Assembly: GCA_021850095.1 (NCBI GenBank)
Contig: JAJZRX010000008.1
Coordinates: 1 to 64,000 of the forward strand
Length of the DNA: 64,000 nucleotides
Direction: 5' to 3'
Origin: Deltaproteobacteria bacterium
Lineage (GTDB): Bacteria > Desulfobacterota > Desulfuromonadia > Geobacterales > Pseudopelobacteraceae
Under the pieces are notes generated by a model, which did no database searches, was not told where the DNA came from, and was given only the letters and a program-made list of their open reading frames with translations. The translations under genes were made by a program, and so were the position numbers. Shown piece by piece: positions 19,384 through 29,030 of the stretch. Numbering within the stretch: position 1 is the stretch's first letter; every line of letters starts with the position of its first letter.

Positions 19384-21204
19384 CTACATCTCGACTCTCG
19401 TCACCACCCCCTGCAGTTTGGCGGCCGGCAGCTTGTTGAATTGCACGAAATTTGGTGTCTGGCGCTTGATGGTCGAGAACAGCTTCCAGGCCAGGTTGCT
19501 GGTTTCAATATCCTCTATCCCGTAAAAAATGACCTTTTCCGTAATCCCGTTCGACTTGAGAACCGCTTCAATATCCAGAATATCCATGTAACCGACTTTG
19601 ATCTCTATTGCATCCAGGCCGGTCGCCAGGGCAGTCTTCAGAACGGTTTCCAGTCCGTAGGGTTCATCGGTGCGGATGATGGAAATCAGCACATTGCGTT
19701 CGTAAATAATGTTGGAGCGGATGATGCAATGCACCAGATAAGGAGGGATAACACTCCATTCCTTGACGAAGAACAGAGCGGTGCCGGGGATGTTTTTGTC
19801 CTTGGCGTAGATCTGCTCGTAGGCCAGTTCGAAGGTGTCGAAGTCCAGCGGCTTGAGAGCCCGGTACAGTGCCCGCTGCCCCTTGGTCCAGACGATAATG
19901 GTAACGAACGGCACCGCCGCCAGAATGATCGACCAGTAGCCGCCATGGGGAAACTTGTTCAGATTGGCAATCAGAAAGACCAGGTCAGCTGCTGTGACCA
20001 GCAGGGCGATCGGAACTTTCCATTTTTTGGTGGTATGGGCATAGATCATGGTCATCATGATGCCGGTGATGGTCATGGTGCCGGTCACCGCCAGTCCGTA
20101 GGCGGCCGCCAGGTTTTCGGATTTGCGGAAAACCAGCATGATCATGATCACTGCCGCCAGCAACACCCAGTTGATCGAGCTGATGTAGATCTGGGACTTG
20201 AGGTGGGTGGAGGTGTAATCGACTCTCAAAAGCGGCAGGATGCGGGTGGTGATTCCCTGGTAGACGATCGAAAAAACCCCGCTGATCAACGCCTGCGAGG
20301 CGATGACGGTGGCGATGATCGTCAGGATCAAAAAGGGTATGTAGAGCAGGGCGGCCTCGTTGCGGACCATCCCGAACAGAATGTTCTTGGCGTCCGGGTG
20401 GGTGATGATGTAGGCGCCCTGTCCCAGGTAATTGATCACCAGAGCCGCGAAGACGAAATACCAGGCCCGCACGATCGGTTTTCTTCCCAGGTGCCCCATG
20501 TCGGCATACAGCGCTTCGCCGCCGGTGGCGCACAGAATAACCTCGGACAGGACGAAGAAGCCGGCCAGACCGTTATCATACAGGAAGCGGGCGGCATACC
20601 AGGGATTCAAGGATTTGAGAACGATCGGGTGATCGATGATCGAAAAGACGCCCGAGAGGGTCAGTGATACGAACCAGATCACCATCAGCGGTCCAAAGGC
20701 GCGGGCCACGTTATCGGTGCCCTTGTTTTGAAAGATGAAAAGTCCGACAGCGATGATGGCGGCGATCAGGATCAGGATGTTTTGCGGCGTGTGTTCCAGT
20801 CCCGGTATCAGCTCGATGCCTTCCACGGCCGAGAGGATCGAAATGGCCGGGGTGATGACTCCGTCACCGATCAGCAGGCAGATGCCGATGTAGGAAAGGA
20901 AGGTGACAAAGGCCAGTGTGCGTCCCGGTTTGATCATTCTGACCAGGATTTCGCGCAGAACAATGGTTCCGCCTTCCCCCTTGCGCCCCAGACTCATGGC
21001 CAGCCAGGCGTACTCGACCATGACCAGGGTCACCAGGGTCCAGACGATCAGGGAGATGATGCCGTAGATGTTGTCCTGGGATGGTTTGGTGAGGGTGACG
21101 ATAACGGTCAGGGTGTAGATCGGGCTGGTGCCGATATCGCCGAATACCAGTCCCAGTGCCTTGACGATTCCGCCCCAGTAGGAGCCAGCTAGGTGCTGCT
21201 TCAT
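19384..21204 (-). CDS. kup: Kup-type potassium transporter (copy 2), c-di-AMP-regulated
   Basis: A 606-aa paralogue of the copy at 15277-17097. It has the same N-terminal signature (GIVKALGLVFGDIGTSPIYTLTV), about twelve membrane helices and an identical C-terminal tail. The start MKQHLAGSYW at 21204 is chosen because AGGAGG lies 6 nt upstream and the ORF-track start (21264) lies inside an intrinsic terminator. The leader contains a promoter, a ydaO-type c-di-AMP aptamer and that terminator, so its expression should fall when c-di-AMP rises, as known for K+ uptake genes under this riboswitch class. The nrfHA operon sits between the two kup genes. Confidence 0.95.
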   Translation of the reverse strand: MKQHLAGSYWGGIVKALGLVFGDIGTSPIYTLTVIVTLTKPSQDNIYGIISLIVWTLVTLVMVEYAWLAMSLGRKGEGGTIVLREILVRMIKPGRTLAFVTFLSYIGICLLIGDGVITPAISILSAVEGIELIPGLEHTPQNILILIAAIIAVGLFIFQNKGTDNVARAFGPLMVIWFVSLTLSGVFSIIDHPIVLKSLNPWYAARFLYDNGLAGFFVLSEVILCATGGEALYADMGHLGRKPIVRAWYFVFAALVINYLGQGAYIITHPDAKNILFGMVRNEAALLYIPFLILTIIATVIASQALISGVFSIVYQGITTRILPLLRVDYTSTHLKSQIYISSINWVLLAAVIMIMLVFRKSENLAAAYGLAVTGTMTITGIMMTMIYAHTTKKWKVPIALLVTAADLVFLIANLNKFPHGGYWSIILAAVPFVTIIVWTKGQRALYRALKPLDFDTFELAYEQIYAKDKNIPGTALFFVKEWSVIPPYLVHCIIRSNIIYERNVLISIIRTDEPYGLETVLKTALATGLDAIEIKVGYMDILDIEAVLKSNGITEKVIFYGIEDIETSNLAWKLFSTIKRQTPNFVQFNKLPAAKLQGVVTRVEM

Positions 21205-21248
21205 GGTGTGCCTCCTGCACGGTTGTGTGCAGGGCTGACAGCTAAAAA

Positions 21249-21274
21249 TAAAAAACGCCGGCATGAACCGGCGG
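21249..21274 (-). terminator. riboswitch-controlled intrinsic terminator of kup2
   Basis: On the minus strand CGCCGG-N6-CCGGCG forms a stem directly followed by six T and a further TTTTT run. It lies 45 nt before the kup2 start codon, in the expected position of the expression platform. Confidence 0.85.
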
Positions 21275-21284
21275 TTTAAGTCCG

Positions 21285-21424
21285 CTGTCGCGCCCTTCCA
21301 GATGCCTACGAGGTTAGCTGACGGGCTCGGGATTGGAAGTTCCCTATCCGGCGCTTGCCGGAATACGCCCCTGTTGATTGGGTCCCCCGCATTCGTCCCT
21401 GTGGACGAATCTCGGCTGCTTTTG
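21285..21424 (-). promoter_or_regulatory. c-di-AMP riboswitch (ydaO/yuaA class)
   Basis: On the minus strand, the leader has the hallmark blocks of this class in order: AGCCGAGA near the 5' end, GCGGGGGACCCAA, AGGGGCGTATTC, a variable hairpin (CCGGCAAGCGCCGG), AGGGAACTTCC, and the highly conserved CCCGTCAGCTAACCTCGTAG followed by GGCATCTGGAAGG. CTTCCA and TGGAAG can pair across the last block. These blocks agree with the consensus I remember; no covariance model was run. It precedes kup2, a common target of this class. Confidence 0.88.
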
Positions 21425-21429
21425 GGGCT

Positions 21430-21457
21430 GTTATACGCTTTTCGAAGGTTGTGTCAA
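21430..21457 (-). promoter_or_regulatory. promoter of the kup2 riboswitch transcript
   Basis: On the minus strand TTGACA, a 16-bp spacer and TATAAC are present. Transcription would begin about 7 nt later, at the 5' end of the aptamer. Confidence 0.75.
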
Positions 21458-21559
21458 GAAAATCAAGCGAACTCCGGTATTAGTGGTATTAATAAAGCAT
21501 GGCGACTGTCTGATGCCCGCCGCGCACCAGGCGCATATCCACTCGATCCGGAGATTTTT

Positions 21560-24500
21560 ATGGACAGCTCTGCACCAGCCAGCGAAACAGGTTATCGCAA
21601 TTATTCAGTCCCTCTGCTGCTTGCCCTGATCGTTGCCGGTCTGGCCGGCAACTATTTCAAGTATCCTATCTTTTTGAATATAGATTTCCTGTTCGGAAGC
21701 ATCTTCGCCATGCTGGCTTTGCAGTTCTTCGGCCTTGGGCGAGGCATCCTGGCGGCTGCGGCTATCTCGCTCTACACCTATGTTCTTTGGAATCATCCCT
21801 ACGCCATCATCATTCTGACCTCCGAAGTGGCGGTGGTGGGCTGGCTGATCAGGCGGCGCAGGACAGGGTTGGTTCTGGCTGACTCGCTCTACTGGCTGGT
21901 GGCCGGAATGCCGCTGGTGTTCATCTTTTACCATCTGGTTATGCATGCGCCTCTCGGCAGTACCTACATCATCATGACCAAGCAGGCAGTAAACGGAATT
22001 GCCAATGCCCTTGTCGCCCGGATGATCTTTAGCGGATACGCCTTGCGGAGTCGCACATTACTGATCTCATACCGCGAGATTGTCTATAACCTGCTGGCTT
22101 TTTTCGTGTTGTGTCCGACCTTGATCCTGCTGGGGGTTGGCAGCCGAACCGATTTTGCTGAAACCGATCTCAGGATTCGCACCTCTCTGATGCAGAATAA
22201 GGTGCGTCTGGCCCATATCCTGGAAACCTGGGTTTCAAACAGAAAAACAGCCATTATCAATCTGGCTGAAATGGCAGCTTCACACACAGCGCAGCAGATG
22301 CAGCCCCATCTGGAACAGGCCAGAAAATCGGATGACAATTTTCTGCGGATCGGATTGCTGGACAGGGAGGCGACCATCACGGCTTATTTTCCGCTGGTGG
22401 ACGAATTGGGGCACAGCAACATCGGCAAAAACTTTGCCGATCGTCCATTTATCCCCAGACTTAAACAAACCCTGAAGCCGATGCTTTCAGAAGTCGTCAT
22501 GGGCAGAATCGGCACACCCAAGCCGATGGTGTCGATGCTTGCACCGGTGGTGATCGATGGCTCGTACGGCGGCTACATAACCGGAATTCTATCTCTGGAA
22601 CAGGTCAGGGAACATCTGGAAAAGAGTACCGCAGAAAGCGCCCTGTTTTATAGCCTGGTGGACAAAAACGGCCAGGTCATAATGTCCAATCGACCGGGCC
22701 AGAAGGCCATGGCGCCGCTCAATCGCGGCGCAGGGACACTCGAAGTTCTGGATGCGACCATCAGTCGCTGGCTGCCGGTTGTTCCCCCCAACACGACGAT
22801 CTCGGAACGTTGGAAACATTCATTTTACATCGTGGAAACTTCCATCGGCAGCCTGGCGGAATGGAAGCTGGTTCTGGAACAGCCGGTGGGCCCGTTTCAG
22901 AAAGTTCTTTATAACAACTACGCCGGTAAGCTGTCGTTGCTGTTTATTGTCTTGCTGGTATCACTGGTCTTGGCCGAGATTTTGAGCAGCAGGATCATCG
23001 GGACGATCGAAAACCTGCGCCAGATTACCCGCGACCTTCCCTCCAGGCTGGCGGCAAAAGGCAAAACGATTTCATGGCCTGAAAGCGGAATATACGAGGC
23101 AAAACAGCTGATCGGAAACTTCAGGCAGATGGCGGAATTTCTGGAGGGGCAGTTCAGTGAAATCCGCCAGATCAACGAATCGCTGGAGCAGAAGGTCGAA
23201 GAGCGCACCTCGGAGCTGAAGGAGCAGAAGCAAAGGCTGGCCGACATCATCACCGGCACCAACGTCGGAACCTGGGAGTGGAACGTTCAGACCGGCGAGA
23301 CGGTTTTCAACGAGCGTTGGGCCGAGATTGTCGGTTACCGTCTGGCCGAGTTGGAACCGGTCAGCATCCGGACCTGGACGGAGCTGGTTCATCCTGATGA
23401 CCTCAAAATTTCCGGGGAACTGCTTGAAAAACATTTCAAGGGCGAACTGGAAAGTTACGAGTATGAATGCCGCATGAGGCACAAAGACGGACACTGGGTC
23501 TGGGTGCTGGACCGCGGCAAGGTCGCTTCCCGGACTGAAAGCGGATTGCCGCTGATCATGTCGGGAACGCATCAGGATATTTCCGCCCGCAAGCAGCAGG
23601 AGGAGGATCTGAAGATCGCCAAGGATCAGGCCGAATCCGCCAACCGCGCCAAAAGCGAGTTTCTGGCCAACATGAGCCATGAAATCCGTACGCCGATGAA
23701 CGGTATCATCGGCATGACCCAGCTTCTGGAAATGAGCGATTTGAGTGCGGAACAGCGCGAGTTTGTGAGTGCTCTCAAGCTCTCCGGCAATAATTTGCTG
23801 GCGCTTATCAACGACATCCTTGACCTTTCCAAAATAGAAGCCGGCAAGATCAATCTGGATCTGGCCCGCTTCAGTCTGCAGGAGTGCATCAACGATATCG
23901 TCCTGACTCAAAAATCCCTTATCCAGGAAAAGGGCCTCGCTCTGGAACTGAAACTGGCAGCCGGGATCCCTTCCGTTCTGATTGGTGATCAGTTGCGGGT
24001 AAGACAGATTCTGCTCAACCTGCTGGGTAATGCGATCAAATTCACCTCCCGGGGCGGGATCAGGATTTCGGCACATGTGCTGGAGCAGCTCGACTCCAGT
24101 GTGCTGGTTCAGATCGAAATCCGCGACAGTGGCATCGGTGTTTCAGCCGATGCACTTGACAAGATATTTCTGCCGTTTGTGCAAGCGGACGGTTCGACTA
24201 CCCGCCAGTACGGCGGTACCGGACTCGGCCTTACGATCAGCCGTCGCCTGGCGGAGTTGATGGGCGGGACTCTGCACCTTGAAAGCGCGCTGGGCGCCGG
24301 AAGCTGCTTCACCGTTACGATTCCGTTTACTGTCAGCCGGGAGCCGGACAGGGTGACGGACGATACAACTGCAGCGTCACATGTTTGGGATGGTTCACCC
24401 TTGCGGATACTGTTTGTCGAGGACAACCGGATCAACATCAAGTTCGGAACGGTAGTGCTGAAGAAGCTGGGGCATGACGTCACCGTGGCCGAGAATGGCC

Positions 24501-24811
24501 GGGAATGCCTTGAAAAGCTTGAGCATGATCACTTTGATCTGGTACTGCTGGATATCCAGATGCCGGTTATGAACGGGGAGGATGCGCTGCGCGAGATCCG
24601 CAGGAAAGAACAGGGCGGAGAGCGCCGCCAGCCGGTGATTGCCCTGACCGCCTATGCGCGGCGTGGTGAGAAGGAGCACTTTCTGGAAGCGGGCTTCGAT
24701 GGATATGTTTCAAAACCGCTCGATATCAGGGAGCTGGTCAGCGAGATCAAGCGGGTCGTGCCAGAGGCCCGGGAAACAGGTGCTGCCGCCGTGGAGGGCA
24801 ATCATGGATAA
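21560..24811 (+). CDS. membrane-bound hybrid sensor histidine kinase
   Basis: A 1083-aa protein. The ATG at 21560 is chosen, with CGGAG 6 nt upstream; the longer ORF-track frame runs through the kup2 leader. Order of parts: five or six membrane helices (about 15-190), an extracytoplasmic Cache-like sensor (about 200-430), another helix (about 450-475), a HAMP-like linker and coiled coil, a PAS domain with PAC ([12 protein letters not shown], about 550-665), HisKA with phospho-acceptor H707 in [12 protein letters not shown], HATPase_c with GGTGLGLTI, and a receiver domain with D998 (LLDIQMP). The ligand is unknown. It overlaps the response regulator gene by 8 nt, so they act as a pair. Confidence 0.88.
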   Translation: MDSSAPASETGYRNYSVPLLLALIVAGLAGNYFKYPIFLNIDFLFGSIFAMLALQFFGLGRGILAAAAISLYTYVLWNHPYAIIILTSEVAVVGWLIRRRRTGLVLADSLYWLVAGMPLVFIFYHLVMHAPLGSTYIIMTKQAVNGIANALVARMIFSGYALRSRTLLISYREIVYNLLAFFVLCPTLILLGVGSRTDFAETDLRIRTSLMQNKVRLAHILETWVSNRKTAIINLAEMAASHTAQQMQPHLEQARKSDDNFLRIGLLDREATITAYFPLVDELGHSNIGKNFADRPFIPRLKQTLKPMLSEVVMGRIGTPKPMVSMLAPVVIDGSYGGYITGILSLEQVREHLEKSTAESALFYSLVDKNGQVIMSNRPGQKAMAPLNRGAGTLEVLDATISRWLPVVPPNTTISERWKHSFYIVETSIGSLAEWKLVLEQPVGPFQKVLYNNYAGKLSLLFIVLLVSLVLAEILSSRIIGTIENLRQITRDLPSRLAAKGKTISWPESGIYEAKQLIGNFRQMAEFLEGQFSEIRQINESLEQKVEERTSELKEQKQRLADIITGTNVGTWEWNVQTGETVFNERWAEIVGYRLAELEPVSIRTWTELVHPDDLKISGELLEKHFKGELESYEYECRMRHKDGHWVWVLDRGKVASRTESGLPLIMSGTHQDISARKQQEEDLKIAKDQAESANRAKSEFLANMSHEIRTPMNGIIGMTQLLEMSDLSAEQREFVSALKLSGNNLLALINDILDLSKIEAGKINLDLARFSLQECINDIVLTQKSLIQEKGLALELKLAAGIPSVLIGDQLRVRQILLNLLGNAIKFTSRGGIRISAHVLEQLDSSVLVQIEIRDSGIGVSADALDKIFLPFVQADGSTTRQYGGTGLGLTISRRLAELMGGTLHLESALGAGSCFTVTIPFTVSREPDRVTDDTTAASHVWDGSPLRILFVEDNRINIKFGTVVLKKLGHDVTVAENGRECLEKLEHDHFDLVLLDIQMPVMNGEDALREIRRKEQGGERRQPVIALTAYARRGEKEHFLEAGFDGYVSKPLDIRELVSEIKRVVPEARETGAAAVEGNHG

Positions 24812-25433
24812 ACGCTTCAAAATACTGATAGTGGACGATGAATTGATAAATATCCGGGTTGTGAAAGACGCACTCAAGGAAGAGTATTCCATTATCACGG
24901 CCCAAAACGGTTATGATGCCATCAGTCAGCTCAAGGAAAACCGTCCCGATTTGATCCTTCTGGACGTGATGATGCCCGATCTGAACGGTTTTGACGTCTG
25001 TGCTATTATCAGGGCCGATGATGCATTCGCCGATATTCCGATTATTTTTCTGACAGCGATGGATTCGGCCGAAGGGGAGATGAGGGGGCTGGAGCTGGGG
25101 GGGATAGACTACCTGGCAAAACCGGTAAATTTCGTTCTGCTCAAGCTGCGAGTGCGCAATCACCTTGAGCTGAAGGAACGCAATGACCTTGTCAGGCAGC
25201 AGCGGGATCTGCTGGCCCGCCGGACGGAAGAGCTGGAAGCGGCTCTGGCTCGTGTCAAGCGGCTGGAAGGGATTATCCCGATCTGCATGCACTGTAAAAG
25301 CATCCGTAACGATAGTGAATCCTGGCAGCAGCTGGAGTCCTATTTCACCGAAAACTCGGACGCACTCTTCAGTCACGGAATCTGCCCGGCCTGCCTGGCC
25401 AAGCATTACCCTGGGGTTGATCTTCCCGGCTGA
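24804..25433 (+). CDS. response regulator with C-terminal CxxC/CxxC domain
   Basis: A 209-aa protein whose ATG overlaps the kinase stop by 8 nt. The receiver domain (1-120) has ILIVDDE, phospho-acceptor D54 in LLDVMMP, T in FLTAMD and the conserved K in LAKP. A coiled coil (about 130-165) leads to a short domain, [14 protein letters not shown]...W..LESYF...[15 protein letters not shown], with two CxxC pairs that could bind a metal. This tail recurs in many deltaproteobacterial receivers, but I know no assigned function. There is no DNA-binding domain, so output may be by protein contact or phosphotransfer. Confidence 0.85.
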   Translation: MDKRFKILIVDDELINIRVVKDALKEEYSIITAQNGYDAISQLKENRPDLILLDVMMPDLNGFDVCAIIRADDAFADIPIIFLTAMDSAEGEMRGLELGGIDYLAKPVNFVLLKLRVRNHLELKERNDLVRQQRDLLARRTEELEAALARVKRLEGIIPICMHCKSIRNDSESWQQLESYFTENSDALFSHGICPACLAKHYPGVDLPG

Positions 25434-25490
25434 ATCGGACTCGTTTCCGCAGCGTAAGAGTGCTGCTGGCCGGACGATGGGAGCCTGCCC

Positions 25491-26255
25491 ATGGCTTATC
25501 GCACAATACTGGCCGTTGTCAACGAACACAGCGGCTCCACCGTGTCCGCACGTTATGCCCTGGCGCTGGCCGCAGCGGGCGGGGCGGAGCTGGTGCTGTA
25601 CAGCGCTCTGTCCGAGGGGGGCGACCTGAACGTCGCCCGGCAGACGGAGCGCCACCTGGATCATCTCCATGCCGAAGCTCTGCTGCACGGGAGTGCGGTC
25701 ACCCGTATTTCCGAAACCGGTACGCTGACCCGGCTGCTGCCCCGCCGGGTTCTGGCCGAAGGCGCCGATCTTGTCTTCTATCCCCTGACCCCCGGCGAAC
25801 GCTATGGGGATCCCCTGCAGCGCCAGACCACCCACCAGTTTCTGCGAACGATCCGGGCCGATCTGGCCGTTACCCGCATCATGCATATGGGTAAACCCCA
25901 TCCCCGCCACATCCTGGTGCCGGTGGCCGCTGTCATCAGTGACCGGGAAGCGCGCGTCAGGTTTCTGATTGCCCTGGCAAAAGGCTTCCATTCCCGGCTG
26001 ACGCTGTTTCATCGCCCCGCGCCCGGAAAAGCGGATCTTCCCGATGATTGCGCCAGGCTGCGCAATGAACTGCGCCAGCATCATCTGCCGGTTCTGGAAC
26101 GCAGCGGCTCGGGTTCTATTGCTCGGGCGATCGTGCTGGAGGCCAGCGAGCGGGGCGCCCTGCGGCGACTGTTCTTCGGCAATCCGGCCGGGGATGTCAT
26201 GCGCCAGCCCCCCTGCAATGCGATCCTGTTTCGTCCGCTGAAGGAATCGTCGTGA
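25491..26255 (+). CDS. universal stress protein-like tandem domain protein
   Basis: A 254-aa protein that begins like a Usp domain (YRTILAVVNEHSGSTVSARYALALAAAGGAELVLYSAL) and has a second related half (HPRHILVPVAAVISDREARVRFLIALAKGFHSRLTLFHRP). The G-2x-G-9x-G ATP loop is not obvious, so nucleotide binding is uncertain. Its last codons overlap the GTG start of the P-type ATPase by 4 nt, so the pair is co-translated. Usp-like proteins joined to transport ATPases are often regulatory; that role here is inference. Confidence 0.65.
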   Translation: MAYRTILAVVNEHSGSTVSARYALALAAAGGAELVLYSALSEGGDLNVARQTERHLDHLHAEALLHGSAVTRISETGTLTRLLPRRVLAEGADLVFYPLTPGERYGDPLQRQTTHQFLRTIRADLAVTRIMHMGKPHPRHILVPVAAVISDREARVRFLIALAKGFHSRLTLFHRPAPGKADLPDDCARLRNELRQHHLPVLERSGSGSIARAIVLEASERGALRRLFFGNPAGDVMRQPPCNAILFRPLKESS

Positions 26256-28879
26256 AGATCCAGGCGCTCTCCATTCCTGACGTCTTTGCAACCCTCTTCA
26301 GCTCCCCGCAGGGGATCAGCGCCGCCGAGGCACAGCGTCGCCTGGGGGAGTACGGGGTCAACGAGATCCGCGAGATGCATGTCCGCTCCCTGGCATCCAG
26401 GCTTGTGTCCCAGTTCACCCATTTTCTGGCGCTGCTGCTCTGGTGTGCGGCCGGGCTCTGTTTCCTGTCCGAATACCTCCATCCCGGTGAAGGGCTGGTG
26501 CGGCTCGGCATCGCCATCCTGGCGGTGATCTTTATCAATGCCCTGTTCACCTTTGTTCAGGAATACCGTACCGAAAAGGCGATTGAGGAGCTGCGCAAGC
26601 TGCTGCCCTTCCGGGTTGCGGTATTGCGGGCAGGAGCTGAAAGCGAGATTGAAGCGCGGGAAATTGTGCCGGGTGATCTGATTCTGCTGAAAGAAGGGGA
26701 CAAGGTGCCGGCCGATGGGCGGGTCGTTCTGTCGAACCGGCTGACGGTCAACAACGCTCCCCTGACTGGTGAATCGGATTCACGCCTGCTATCGGCCGCT
26801 CCGTTCGAGGGAGAAATGGAGGACAGTCATAATCTGGCCTTTGCCGGGACGCTGGTGGTCAGCGGCTCCGGCATTGTCGTGGTCTATGCCACCGGCATGG
26901 CAAGCGAGTTCGGCAAAATCGCCCACATAACCGGCCGTGTGGTGGAAGAGGTCAGCCCACTGCAGGCCGAGATCAGTAGGGTCAGCCGTGCGGTCGCCAT
27001 CATCGCCGTTGCCGGCGGGGCCTGCTTTTTTACGGTGGGACTGGCCTTCGGACAGGGCTTCTGGAACAACTTCCTGTTTGCGATCGGGATCATCATTGCC
27101 CTGGTTCCCGAGGGTTTACTGCCGACCGTGACCCTGTCACTGGCCATGGCCAGCCAGCGCATGGCGCGCCGCAATGCCCTGGTGAAAAGTCTCAATGCCG
27201 TGGAAGCACTCGGTTCGGTCGATATGATCTGCACCGACAAGACCGGCACGCTGACACAGAATCTGATGACAACCAAAACCCTCTGGAGTCCGGATGACGG
27301 CAGGATGGCCTGCACCGTCGCCTTGCTCTGCAATAACGCCGTGTTGTCGGGGGATACGGTTCGGGGAGATCCGACCGAGACGGCGCTCTTCCGCTATGCC
27401 CGGGAGCGGGGCAGCGTCACGGGAGAACGGCTGGATGAAATTCCGTTTGACGCCGAACGGAAGCGGATGGCAACCCTTCACCGGATAAAGGGGCGCCTGT
27501 TTGTTCTGGTCAAAGGGGCCGGCGAGAGCGTGCTGCCTCGTTGCAGCGCCCTGGCCGGTGCCACTGCAGCCGTCCCGTTGAACAGCGCGGCGACGGAGGA
27601 ATTGGCGGAGCGGCAGCGGATCATGGCGGCCGAAGGGCTGCGGGTGATCGCGTTGGCTTTCCGGGAGCTTGAGAATCTTCCGGCTGAGGGAGTCCCGGAA
27701 GATGGTCTGACCTTTGCCGGTTTCATGGGGTTGGAGGATCCGCCCCGTCCGGAAGTGCCGCCGGCCCTGCGGGACTGCCGCAGCGCCGGAATCCGGGTGA
27801 TCATGATTACCGGTGACGCCGGAGCGACGGCCGCCGCCATTGCCCGGAAAATCGGACTGATCAACGCTGATCCGGTTATTATCGAAGGCAGGGAGTGTGC
27901 CGCCATGCCGGACGATGTGATGCGGCAGGAGCTGAAGAAGGATAATCTGATCTTTGCCCGCATGTCACCCCAGAACAAGATGCATATCGTCAGTCTGCTG
28001 ATCGAGCAGGGACACCGGGTAGCGGTCACCGGCGACGGTGTCAACGATGCGCCGGCCCTGAAAAAAGCCCATGTCGGCATCGCCATGGGGCTTTCCGGCA
28101 CCAGCGTGGCCCGCGAAGCGGCCGACATCGTGCTGCTGGACGACAATTTCGCCTCGATCGTGCATGCCATCGAGGAGGGGCGCAGCGTCTTTGAAAACAT
28201 CCGCAATTTCATAACCTACATTTTTGCGTCAAACATCCCCGAGCTGATCCCCTACATCGCCTACATCCTGTTCGGCATCCCGCTGCCGTTGACGATCATG
28301 CAGATTCTGGCCGTCGATCTGGGCACTGACATGCTTCCGGCTCTGGCGCTCGGCTCGGAGCGTCCTTCGCCTGAAATCATGCGGCGTCCCCCGCGCCCGA
28401 AGACGGAGCGTCTGCTGACCAGGGGGGTGCTGGTCAGGGCATATCTCTTTCTGGGGCTGTTCGAGGCGCTGGCCGGCATGAGCGCTTATTTCTGTGTCCT
28501 GTACAGCGGCGGCTGGAGCTGGCCCCAATCCCTTGCGCCCACTACAACGCTCTATCTGCAGGCCACCACGGCCTGTCTGGCCGGCATCATCGCCACCCAG
28601 GTAGCCAATGTTTTTACCTGCCGCTCTCCGCAGCTTTCAATCTTTTTCCTGGGGTTTCTGTCCAACCGTCTGGTGCTGCTTGGTATTGCCACTGAACTGG
28701 TTCTGGCCGCTTTGATCATCTACACCCTGCTCGGCAACGCCATTTTCGGCTGTTCACCCATCAGCGCCGGTGTCTGGCTGCTGCTGATCCCCTTCGCCCT
28801 GCTGCTGCTGGTTGCCGATGAGATTCGCAAATATGTCGTCAGGCGCAGCGCAGCCCGCCATAATTCTCTCCAGAACTGA
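26252..28879 (+). CDS. P2-type cation-transporting ATPase, Na+/K+-ATPase-like (P2C) motifs
   Basis: An 875-aa P-type ATPase. It has an N-terminal cation_ATPase_N domain, an actuator with LTGESD, membrane segment 4 with VPEGLLPTVTLSLA (P286-E287), phosphorylation Asp D329 in CTDKTGTLT, the nucleotide domain with KGAGE, and TGDGVNDAPALKKA. Segments 5-6 read SNIPELIPYIAYILF...ILAVDLGTDMLPALALGSE, then MRRPPR. PEGLL.TVT and LGTDM.PA with R-P-R are those of animal Na+/K+- and H+/K+-ATPases rather than SERCA-type PEGLP. The ion is not proven; Na+ export or K+ uptake is the best guess. No beta subunit is nearby. The start is GTG within the usp stop. Confidence 0.82.
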   Translation: MKIQALSIPDVFATLFSSPQGISAAEAQRRLGEYGVNEIREMHVRSLASRLVSQFTHFLALLLWCAAGLCFLSEYLHPGEGLVRLGIAILAVIFINALFTFVQEYRTEKAIEELRKLLPFRVAVLRAGAESEIEAREIVPGDLILLKEGDKVPADGRVVLSNRLTVNNAPLTGESDSRLLSAAPFEGEMEDSHNLAFAGTLVVSGSGIVVVYATGMASEFGKIAHITGRVVEEVSPLQAEISRVSRAVAIIAVAGGACFFTVGLAFGQGFWNNFLFAIGIIIALVPEGLLPTVTLSLAMASQRMARRNALVKSLNAVEALGSVDMICTDKTGTLTQNLMTTKTLWSPDDGRMACTVALLCNNAVLSGDTVRGDPTETALFRYARERGSVTGERLDEIPFDAERKRMATLHRIKGRLFVLVKGAGESVLPRCSALAGATAAVPLNSAATEELAERQRIMAAEGLRVIALAFRELENLPAEGVPEDGLTFAGFMGLEDPPRPEVPPALRDCRSAGIRVIMITGDAGATAAAIARKIGLINADPVIIEGRECAAMPDDVMRQELKKDNLIFARMSPQNKMHIVSLLIEQGHRVAVTGDGVNDAPALKKAHVGIAMGLSGTSVAREAADIVLLDDNFASIVHAIEEGRSVFENIRNFITYIFASNIPELIPYIAYILFGIPLPLTIMQILAVDLGTDMLPALALGSERPSPEIMRRPPRPKTERLLTRGVLVRAYLFLGLFEALAGMSAYFCVLYSGGWSWPQSLAPTTTLYLQATTACLAGIIATQVANVFTCRSPQLSIFFLGFLSNRLVLLGIATELVLAALIIYTLLGNAIFGCSPISAGVWLLLIPFALLLLVADEIRKYVVRRSAARHNSLQN

Positions 28880-28966
28880 TCTTTGCTGTACATTCCGGTT
28901 GATTCCCCGGGTGTCTGTAGCCGTTTTGAAGGTCTGCGGCATGGCGTCACGAAATATAATTTACTG

Positions 28967-28994
28967 TTTACACTACGTACAAAACTGCTACACT
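28967..28994 (+). promoter_or_regulatory. promoter of the deacetylase operon
   Basis: TTTACA at 28967-28972 and TACACT at 28989-28994 with a 16-bp spacer. The next gene starts at 29031. Confidence 0.5.
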
Positions 28995-29030
28995 CCACGG
29001 TCAGCTCAAAAGCAGGGGAACGGAAGCGGC

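Noticed and set aside
19351-20667. 438-aa plus-strand ORF opposite kup2
   Set aside because: Asp/Gln/His-rich shadow of a membrane protein read antisense; the same pattern recurs opposite kup1 at 15220-16089.
24747-26291. 514-aa minus-strand ORF opposite the response regulator and Usp genes
   Set aside because: It crosses two well-supported genes and has no motif.
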